In this document: one piece after another, positions 1 to 5,235 of the stretch
How positions within the stretch are numbered: the first letter of the stretch is position 1
Layout: every line of letters starts with the position of its first letter
From: Bacteroidota bacterium
GTDB lineage: Bacteria > Bacteroidota > Bacteroidia > Bacteroidales > B39-G9
Assembly (NCBI GenBank): GCA_003648455.1
Contig: QMPG01000253.1
Location: 1-5,235, forward strand
Direction of reading: 5' to 3'
Length of the DNA stretch: 5,235 nt
Notes under the pieces: generated by a model
Told to the model about the DNA's origin: nothing
What the model saw: the letters and a program-made list of their open reading frames with translations, nothing else
The model's database searches: none
Made by a program: the position numbers and the translations under genes

Positions 1-93
1 CGCAATAGAAATAACATCCTGAGAATAAATATTGCTAATTTGAAAAATTAAAAAGCAAGCCAAAAATATTATTTTAAAAAATTGCTTTGCCAT
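1..93 (-). CDS. Start of a secreted protein of unknown function (N-terminal 31 codons only)
   Basis: Only the first 31 codons are inside the window; the gene runs off the left edge. They encode a textbook Sec signal peptide: Lys3 and Lys7 at the N-terminus, a hydrophobic core at about residues 8-19, then Asn-Ile-Tyr-Ser before Gln25, so signal peptidase I probably cuts after Ser24. Cys13 is followed by more hydrophobic residues, so a lipoprotein is unlikely. The ATG is well fixed: an in-frame TAA lies three codons upstream, and the leader AAATAAAACAAG has no Shine-Dalgarno, like its neighbours. It begins 19 bp after the GH92 stop on the same strand, so it is probably the next gene of the same operon and an exported partner of the mannosidase, perhaps another glycan-active enzyme. 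The seven visible mature residues are too few to name a family. I am confident that it is a gene and have no basis for its function. Confidence 0.8.
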   Translation of the reverse strand, partial: MAKQFFKIIFLACFLIFQISNIYSQDVISIA

Positions 94-112
94 CTTGTTT
101 TATTTATTGAAA

Positions 113-2536
113 CTATTTAGTCATTGATGGAGGAGCATCTTCCGGTTTACTTCCCCATTTTTTGTTGGGTTTTGCACCCATTTCTAAAATTAAACTTCCA
201 CCATCAACCAATTCTGAATGTAAAAACCAAGGTTTTTTCAGAATTTTTCCATTAAGTTTTGCAGATTGAATATACTTATTTTCTTTTGAATCATTTTTGG
301 CTTCAATTACAAACTTATCTCCCGAATAGTAATTATTGTCAAGATGAATAGTAATTTTTTCAAAAAGCGGACTTCCAATTTCATAAAAAGGATTAGGATT
401 TCCACCACCATTCATTTCAAACAAACCTATTGCACTCATTACAAACCAAGCACCCATCTGACCTTGGTCTTCATCACCCGGCCAGCCATCAATAGGTGTT
501 GAACCATAATAAATATCCATAATTTCTCTTGCCCACTTTTGTGTTTTCCATGGTTGACCTGAATAGTTGAAAAGATAAGCAGCCTGCATGTTTGGTTGAT
601 TTCCATGATTAATTGGATATTCATGAAACAAATCACCAGAAGCATTAAATTTTGTTTCTTTTGATTTTTCGAAGCCTAAAGTTAGTCTTCGATTAAATTC
701 TTTTTTACCTAACAGCTGTAATAAACCTTTAACATCATGTGGGACAAACCATGTGTACTGCCAAGAATTTCCTTCAATAAAACCTGTTCCTTTCCATGCA
801 TCAGATCTAACCTCGTTACCAAAAGAGCTATATGTTTCAACCCAAGATCCATCTGCATTTTTTGCCCTCATATAACCTTGCGTAGAATCAAAAACATTTT
901 TGTAATTGTAAGAACGTTTTTTGAAATATTCATAATCTTTAGTTTTACCGAGTGCTTTAGCCATTTGTGATACATTCCAATCATCAAATGCATATTCAAG
1001 AGTATTAGAAACCGGTCCTTCTTCACTGTTACCAAAAAAATATTTTTCAGTTCCCTTTCCGTGTGGAACATATCCAAGTTTCATGTATGGTTTTAACTGG
1101 CGGTTTCCAACCAGTCCACCACACTCATGTGCTTTGCCAGGCTCCATCTGAACATGCTTCATAGCTTGATAAGCTTTTTCAACATCATAATTTCTAATAC
1201 CTTTTTGATAAGCACTATTTATTAAAGCCACTTCGTGAGATGCAACCATTATGCTCGAATACTCAATACTTGCAGGTCCTTTAGGCAGCCAGCCACCACG
1301 GTCGTTTATTTCAATTAATGATTTCACCCATGAATTGGTAACTTCAGGAGTTATTAATGCCCAAAGTTGATTCAAGTTCCAGAATGTATTCCAAAAAGCA
1401 TCGCAACCATATATTGGTGATTTCTTGTTTTTAAGTTGGACAATTTGCTCACACATATCAACATATTTACCATTTACATCACTCCAAATTGTACGAGCAC
1501 TATAAGAACGATAAAGGTTAGTGTAAAACTTTTTTTTGTCTAATTCTGTTCCCCCTTCTATTTCAATTTTGCTTAAAAGTTTGTTCCATGTTTGACGAGC
1601 ATTATTTTTCGCAGCATTAAAATCCCAGTTAAATGGTGTCATTTCTTTTTCCAGATTTAATCTGGCTTGTTCAATACTAACAAGCGAAATAGCAGTCTGG
1701 ACTTTAATTACTTCATTTTCTTTTGTTTTGTAATTAAAAAAGAAACCAACATCACCTCTTCCATTAATTTCATCTGTATTCATTTTTATTATATCATCCT
1801 TATGTTTTAAAGGAGTATTGTAAGGCAAAGGAGAATCTGCAGGACGATCTTCAGTATCAACAACCCAACCTCCGAAAGAATCGAAAGGTTTATCGGTTCT
1901 AATTACAAAATGAATGATGTATTCATTATTTAATTGGGAGAAAGTATCAAATGTTTTTTGTTTTGAATAACCTTCAATTTCTGTATTGCTTACTTTTTTC
2001 ACATAAGCCCAATCGACCACATAGCCATATTCTGTTGGAGTTTTTAAATCGAAAAGAATACGTGCCTCATCAGATTTTGGGAAAGTATATTTTTGAAACC
2101 CTGCCCTTGTTGTTGTAGTTAATTCAGTTTTAATTTTATAATCATCAAGAAACACTGAATAATATCCTGGTGTAGCTGTTTCGTTTTCGTGTTTAAATCT
2201 GCTACGGTAACCGTTATCAGGATTATCTTCATCGCCGGGAATTATTTTCAGTTTACCGGTTGTTGGCATCGTTAATAAACCACCCATAACCCATGAATGA
2301 ATATGGCTGAACCCTGCAATATTATAAATATTGTATTCATAACCGGCTTTCCATCCCAATTTCTGATTATCAGGACTTAATTTCACCATCCCAAATGGCA
2401 TGCTGGCGCCCGGGAAAAGCATCCATCTTGATGTTGAAGTTCCAATCATTGGATCAACATAATCGACAGGCTGATTTTTTTGGGAATAAACAATTGTTGT
2501 AGTGAAAATGAATAATAAGCTTAGTACTTTTCTCAT
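113..2536 (-). CDS. Secreted GH92 family exo-alpha-mannosidase
   Basis: This is a calcium-dependent exo-alpha-mannosidase of glycoside hydrolase family 92, an inverting family acting on alpha-mannosides such as high-mannose N-glycans and yeast mannan. Complete at 807 residues, a usual family length. Residues 1-18 form a signal peptide (VYS before Gln19), so the enzyme should be periplasmic. The N-terminal beta-sandwich domain (about 20-300) opens with YVDPMIGT, FPGASMPFGM and GYEYN-IYNIAGFSHIH. The (alpha/alpha)6 catalytic domain follows: DAFWNTFWNLNQLW (379-392), GGWLPKGP (414-421), SNTLEYAFDDWNVSQMAKAL (510-529), EGNSWQYTWFVPHD (588-601), HGNQPN (644-649) and GDEDQGQMGAW (687-697). By family spacing I infer Glu588 as catalytic acid and Asp688/Asp690 as the base pair; this needs an alignment. 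His638-Glu639 may mark an alpha-1,2-type subsite. The start is fixed by an in-frame TAA four codons upstream. It lies 25 bp downstream of the broken lipoprotein gene. Family assignment is secure; linkage specificity is not. Confidence 0.96.
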   Translation of the reverse strand: MRKVLSLLFIFTTTIVYSQKNQPVDYVDPMIGTSTSRWMLFPGASMPFGMVKLSPDNQKLGWKAGYEYNIYNIAGFSHIHSWVMGGLLTMPTTGKLKIIPGDEDNPDNGYRSRFKHENETATPGYYSVFLDDYKIKTELTTTTRAGFQKYTFPKSDEARILFDLKTPTEYGYVVDWAYVKKVSNTEIEGYSKQKTFDTFSQLNNEYIIHFVIRTDKPFDSFGGWVVDTEDRPADSPLPYNTPLKHKDDIIKMNTDEINGRGDVGFFFNYKTKENEVIKVQTAISLVSIEQARLNLEKEMTPFNWDFNAAKNNARQTWNKLLSKIEIEGGTELDKKKFYTNLYRSYSARTIWSDVNGKYVDMCEQIVQLKNKKSPIYGCDAFWNTFWNLNQLWALITPEVTNSWVKSLIEINDRGGWLPKGPASIEYSSIMVASHEVALINSAYQKGIRNYDVEKAYQAMKHVQMEPGKAHECGGLVGNRQLKPYMKLGYVPHGKGTEKYFFGNSEEGPVSNTLEYAFDDWNVSQMAKALGKTKDYEYFKKRSYNYKNVFDSTQGYMRAKNADGSWVETYSSFGNEVRSDAWKGTGFIEGNSWQYTWFVPHDVKGLLQLLGKKEFNRRLTLGFEKSKETKFNASGDLFHEYPINHGNQPNMQAAYLFNYSGQPWKTQKWAREIMDIYYGSTPIDGWPGDEDQGQMGAWFVMSAIGLFEMNGGGNPNPFYEIGSPLFEKITIHLDNNYYSGDKFVIEAKNDSKENKYIQSAKLNGKILKKPWFLHSELVDGGSLILEMGAKPNKKWGSKPEDAPPSMTK

Positions 2537-2685
2537 AATTTTATTTTTTTACAATCAATTTTTATTTTTCTTCAATCATTCGATTTTGTCCATTAATATT
2601 TTCAATAGTATAATATTTTCCACCATATAATACATGGTATAATTTTCCATGGAAGTCCAGATTACTATTACTCAACTAATTATCA

Positions 2686-2829
2686 TCAACTCCCGGGTAA
2701 AACCCATTTTGCAGATAATTCATCAAGAGATAGGATATTATTATTAATATCATCGACTGCCTTTTGGATATTTTCACATGCAATAAATCCCAAAAGAAAA
2801 AATACTGAAAGAAAAAATACTATTTTCAT
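2686..2829 (-). CDS. Short predicted lipoprotein ORF (47 residues), intact reading of the broken gene
   Basis: This is the alternative reading of the same interval: a 47-codon ORF taken at face value. MKIVFFLSVFFLLGFIAC is a good type II signal peptide, with Lys2, a hydrophobic core and a lipobox-like FIAC, so Cys18 would be lipidated. The mature part would be only 30 residues, acidic and Asn-rich (AVDDINNN), ending in WVLPGS. The stop is followed in the same frame by another TGA and a TAA. The ATG lies 20 bp after the permease stop with an A/T-rich leader and no Shine-Dalgarno. Immature small lipoproteins of this size exist, but the open continuation in the +1 frame makes a truncated gene more likely. 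No function can be given. Confidence 0.4.
   Translation of the reverse strand: MKIVFFLSVFFLLGFIACENIQKAVDDINNNILSLDELSAKWVLPGS
2793..2821 (-). repeat. 15-bp tandem duplication inside the lipoprotein signal peptide
   Basis: Read on the minus strand, the 14-mer AGTATTTTTTCTTT occurs at 2821-2808 and again at 2806-2793, separated by one C, giving a 15-bp period. It is exactly five codons and encodes VFFLS followed by VFFLL, so the frame is kept and only the hydrophobic core is lengthened. It looks like a slippage duplication. Low-complexity coding of Phe/Leu with T-rich codons is an alternative, although 14 identical bases at the exact codon period favours duplication. Confidence 0.65.
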
Positions 2830-2849
2830 TTAATTAAGCTTATAAATAA

Positions 2850-3998
2850 TCAGGCTTTTTTCAGAATAAACAATGATGCAAAAAGAACATAAGTAACACA
2901 TCCTATAAGTACATACATGCTTGACAATGAGCTAAACATATCAGAGACAACACCCATTACGAATGGGAATATTGCTCCACCACAAACAGACATAATCATA
3001 AGACCGGAAATCTCGTTTGCTCTATCAGGCATTTTTTCTATTGTTGCAGCAAAAATTATAGGGAAAGTATTAGCAATTCCAAGACCAATTAATAGAACGC
3101 TAATTTCAGACATCCATAAATTTTGAGAAACAAATAAGCCAAAAAATCCTATTATAGAAACTATAACTGATGACAACAAAAATTTCTTAGGATTCATTAT
3201 TCTTAATATCATAGCTCCAAAGAATCTGGAAATTATTAGAGCTCCAAAATAAACCTTAATACCAATACTTGCATCTTCTGTAGAAATACCAAATCGTTCA
3301 ATCAAAAGCAATGCAATATTTGTATTCATTCCCACATCAATACCTACAATAAGCAATATTGCGATAACCATAAGCAAGACGAATTTATTTTTCAGTAATG
3401 CTAAACAAGATTTTATTGTAGCCCTGTCACGTTTAGATTGACTTTCTTCAATAAAAGAAAAACGAAGCCATAAATAAGCAATAACAGAAGTAAAAGCATA
3501 GACAATAAATACTAATCTCCAATCGCCAAATTGAGTTGCCAGATATGTAGTTACAATTGGACCTAATAATGAAGCAATAGCTTTCACAAATTGTGATAAG
3601 CTCATATTGCTGGAGTAGGCTTTTTGAGTAGAAACGTCGTGAAGCAACGGATTAGCAGAAACTTGAATAATTGTATTTCCAATACCAATTAAAACAAAAG
3701 AGAGTAATACTAAAGGAAAGGAATAAGCAACAAAAGGGATAAGCATAGCTATAGCTGTAATTGCAATTCCAATATTTAACGTTCTTTTTTTACCATATTT
3801 ATCTTGAAAAACTCCTACAGGCACTGATAATAAAGCAAACCAAACAAATACCATCATAGGTAAAAGTTGAGCTGTTGTATTATTTAAATGAAAATCATTT
3901 TTAACATAAGCTGTTGAAATACCAACAATATCTACAAATCCCATTACAAAGAAACTCATAAATACGGGCAAAATAATTTTAGCAGATTTTTTTGACAT
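2850..3998 (-). CDS. MFS sugar permease, FucP-like (probable hexose/mannose importer)
   Basis: Inner-membrane transporter of the major facilitator superfamily, 382 residues, with twelve hydrophobic segments at about 8-30, 43-64, 73-92, 95-118, 132-155, 160-180, 203-222, 244-264, 272-291, 296-318, 330-350 and 358-378. The loop after helix 2 carries the MFS signature GVFQDKYGKKR (62-72), and a charged central loop (183-204) separates the two halves. IIQVSANPL (110-118) matches, from memory, the LETAANPF segment of E. coli FucP, and GGAIFPFVMGVVSD (340-353) matches its GGGIVTPVMGFVSD. FucP's essential Glu135 corresponds to Gln112 here, so the proton-coupling details may differ. Similar permeases with the MGFVDIVGI-type first helix are, as I recall, common in Bacteroidetes. 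Start: an in-frame TAA lies one codon before the ATG, so no longer form is possible. It follows the isomerase by 13 bp and is surely cotranscribed. Import of mannose released by GH92 is inferred from context, not read from the protein. Confidence 0.92.
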   Translation of the reverse strand: MSKKSAKIILPVFMSFFVMGFVDIVGISTAYVKNDFHLNNTTAQLLPMMVFVWFALLSVPVGVFQDKYGKKRTLNIGIAITAIAMLIPFVAYSFPLVLLSFVLIGIGNTIIQVSANPLLHDVSTQKAYSSNMSLSQFVKAIASLLGPIVTTYLATQFGDWRLVFIVYAFTSVIAYLWLRFSFIEESQSKRDRATIKSCLALLKNKFVLLMVIAILLIVGIDVGMNTNIALLLIERFGISTEDASIGIKVYFGALIISRFFGAMILRIMNPKKFLLSSVIVSIIGFFGLFVSQNLWMSEISVLLIGLGIANTFPIIFAATIEKMPDRANEISGLMIMSVCGGAIFPFVMGVVSDMFSSLSSMYVLIGCVTYVLFASLFILKKA

Positions 3999-4011
3999 AA
4001 TTTATTTTTTT

Positions 4012-5235
4012 TTAGAATCTAATATAAGCTTTAATAGTAGCAATTTTTTTCCCTTGACTTTCGCCATAAGGACGAATAGTATATTCTTTAACATTATCAG
4101 GAACAATAAATGTTTCGGCATAATGAACAACAAAAGGTTCAAATTTATTTGAAGGACTTTCAACAATTGCTTCTCTTCCCTCAATTAAAACTAAAACATT
4201 TACACTACCATTTGTTTTGTGCAATACGGTTTTTGTGAACCAATGTCGTCGAGTTTCGATAAATTCTCTTTCATGTAAGCCTGTTTTTTCTTCAATCCAA
4301 CCATCACCTTCACCAATTTTCACAACTCTATTTATTAGTTGTTCTTTTACCCAATTGGTTGTTCTATTCCATTGTATTACATTTTTGCCGTGTTTAATAT
4401 TAATTGGTCTAGGCTTTCCATCAGAATTTATTCGTCCCCAATCCCATAGTTTAAAAGTAAAAATATATGGAGTTGCACTTATTTCAAGAACCATACTGTT
4501 TTTACCTGAACAATGAACTGTTCCGCCGGGTATTAAAAAATGATCATGTTTCTTGGCAGGCCATTTATTTACATGATTTTCCGCTTCAAAACAAATTCCG
4601 TTTCTTTCGGCATTTTCAAGCTCACTTATCATTTTATCGTTATCTACACCTTCTTTGAGACCCAGATAAACAGAAGCATCTTCTTTGGCATCCAATATAT
4701 AATAGCTTTCATCTTGAGTATAATGAATTCCGAAATTTTCCTGAATATATTCAGTAAGAGGATGAACCTGAAGACTTAAATTACCACCATCCATTGTATC
4801 CAAAAAATCAAAACGAATTGGAAATTCATCGCCAAAGCGTGCGTGAACAGGATCCCCTAATAATTTAACAGGTTTTGCAAAAACAACATTTATTGAAGGT
4901 ATTTCAAAATTAATATCACCGAAACCAAGGTAAATACTATTTTCTTCGGGAATGCAATTAATACACCATGCGTAATTATCAGGTTCTTTGGGAAGATCAC
5001 AAACTTCACGCATCCATTGTCCTCCCCAAATACCCGGATCGAAAAAAGGAACAACACTAAAAGGTTGAGAAACGGCTTGCTCCATGCCTTCCCTAATAGC
5101 ATATGCCGTTGCCATTTTGGGTTGATTTTTAATATTTGTATCAAGCACATAATCCCATTTATTCATTAATTTCTTTTTCAGTCTGTCGCAAACCCTCCAA
5201 TCTACAAAAAAACCTGTTTTATATTTTGTTTCAAA
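4012..5235 (-). CDS. Class I mannose-6-phosphate isomerase, long form, N-terminus beyond the window
   Basis: Cytoplasmic zinc enzyme interconverting mannose 6-phosphate and fructose 6-phosphate, the step that brings mannose into glycolysis. 407 residues are visible. The frame is open to base 5235, and the 23 codons before Met at 5166 encode plausible protein (GFFVDWRVCDRLKKK), which I remember as conserved in long homologues of roughly 590 residues; about 180 N-terminal residues are therefore missing, and Met5166 is internal. Counting from base 5235, the type I PMI cupin shows GIWGGQW (68-74), the zinc motif QVHP (Gln156, His158), Glu176 in DESYYILDA, and His241 in IPGGTVHCSG, i.e. all four expected metal ligands (Gln, His, Glu, His). 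ISATPYIFTFKLWDW (252-266) and the C-terminal YAETFIVP follow. The role of the N-terminal extension in this family is unclear to me. It lies 13 bp upstream of the permease. A role with another sugar phosphate is possible, but the mannosidase nearby supports mannose. Confidence 0.9.
   Translation of the reverse strand, partial: FETKYKTGFFVDWRVCDRLKKKLMNKWDYVLDTNIKNQPKMATAYAIREGMEQAVSQPFSVVPFFDPGIWGGQWMREVCDLPKEPDNYAWCINCIPEENSIYLGFGDINFEIPSINVVFAKPVKLLGDPVHARFGDEFPIRFDFLDTMDGGNLSLQVHPLTEYIQENFGIHYTQDESYYILDAKEDASVYLGLKEGVDNDKMISELENAERNGICFEAENHVNKWPAKKHDHFLIPGGTVHCSGKNSMVLEISATPYIFTFKLWDWGRINSDGKPRPINIKHGKNVIQWNRTTNWVKEQLINRVVKIGEGDGWIEEKTGLHEREFIETRRHWFTKTVLHKTNGSVNVLVLIEGREAIVESPSNKFEPFVVHYAETFIVPDNVKEYTIRPYGESQGKKIATIKAYIRF

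Larger units (their letters stand above)
2562..2829 (-). pseudogene. Broken small lipoprotein gene (frameshift plus in-frame TAG)
   Basis: The interval between the permease and the mannosidase reads as one small gene with two lesions. It opens with an ATG at 2829 and a lipoprotein signal peptide, continues to WVLPGS and stops at TGA 2686-2688. In the +1 frame the message goes on: ...PGVDDN, a TAG at 2676-2678, then 37 codons (LSNSNLDFHGKLYHVLYGGK and so on, ending MIEEK) to a TAA at 2562-2564. The interval is 268 bp, one base more than 89 codons. A single extra base in the T4-C3-G3 run near 2692-2702 plus one substitution in the TAG would therefore restore an 88-residue lipoprotein. Its borders also fit the operon: 20 bp after the permease stop and 25 bp before the GH92 start. 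The downstream piece has no ATG near its start and is rich in Gly, Tyr and Asn, as in beta-strand proteins. I recognise no family. A sequencing error in the homopolymer run could explain the shift but not the TAG. Confidence 0.5.

Noticed and set aside
2645..2654. Perfect palindrome TTCCATGGAA as an operator or terminator
   Set aside because: Ten bases with no loop or T-tract, lying within the coding remnant; expected by chance in AT-rich DNA.
2676..2702. Programmed +1 frameshift producing the 88-residue lipoprotein
   Set aside because: The +1 frame also contains a TAG shortly after the shift, so a recoding event alone would not give a full product; simple decay is more economical.
2537..2849. 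Internal promoter with a Bacteroidetes TAnnTTTG box in the gap before GH92
   Set aside because: I read the minus strand of the gap and found no such box, and the gap is occupied by the lipoprotein remnant.
4217..4516. Plus-strand ORF of 99 codons, with others at 4467-4658, 4540-4779, 2917-3126 and 737-970
   Set aside because: They lie wholly antisense to well-supported coding regions, have no family resemblance and no leader pattern like the real starts; they are shadows.
4890..5150. Minus-strand ORF of 86 codons, with others at 4002-4184, 868-1077 and 439-645
   Set aside because: They are out-of-frame readings of the isomerase and GH92 genes, which carry clear family motifs in the main frame.
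4012..5166. Isomerase starting at Met5166 as a complete 384-residue protein
   Set aside because: The frame is open upstream to the window edge and the upstream codons match conserved family sequence, so this methionine is internal.
1..5235. CRISPR array, tRNA/rRNA, insertion sequence, defence or phage system
   Set aside because: No spaced repeats, cloverleaf, inverted-repeat ends, transposase or phage-like proteins were seen; the window is filled by sugar-use genes.

Overview
The window is AT-rich (about one third G+C by eye). All of its genes read on the minus strand, so transcription runs from the right edge to the left edge. The organism is most likely a member of the Bacteroidota. The reasons are a periplasmic GH92 alpha-mannosidase, a long-form phosphomannose isomerase of a type I associate with that phylum, a Bacteroidetes-style MFS sugar permease, and short A/T-rich leaders without Shine-Dalgarno sequences before every visible start. 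No rRNA, tRNA or other marker is present to refine this.

Layout in transcription order. At 5235-4012 lies a class I mannose-6-phosphate isomerase whose N-terminal part is cut off by the right edge; the reading frame is open to the last base, so the methionine at 5166 is internal. After 13 bp comes a 12-helix FucP-like MFS permease (3998-2850). After 20 bp comes a short interval (2829-2562) that looks like a small lipoprotein gene broken by a frameshift and an in-frame TAG. After 25 bp comes a complete, secreted GH92 exo-alpha-mannosidase of 807 residues (2536-113). After a further 19 bp a new gene begins (93-1): its start codon and a convincing signal peptide are visible, but the rest lies beyond the left edge.

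The genes make sense together as a small mannoside-use operon. GH92 would release mannose from alpha-mannosides in the periplasm, the permease would import the sugar, and after phosphorylation by a kinase not seen here the isomerase would turn mannose 6-phosphate into fructose 6-phosphate. No SusC/SusD pair, regulator, promoter or terminator is visible; the operon promoter probably lies beyond the right edge.

I found no evidence of a wholly new system. The points most worth a second look are the broken lipoprotein between permease and mannosidase, the unannotated secreted gene at the left edge, the true extent of the isomerase, and a Glu-to-Gln change at a functional position of the permease.
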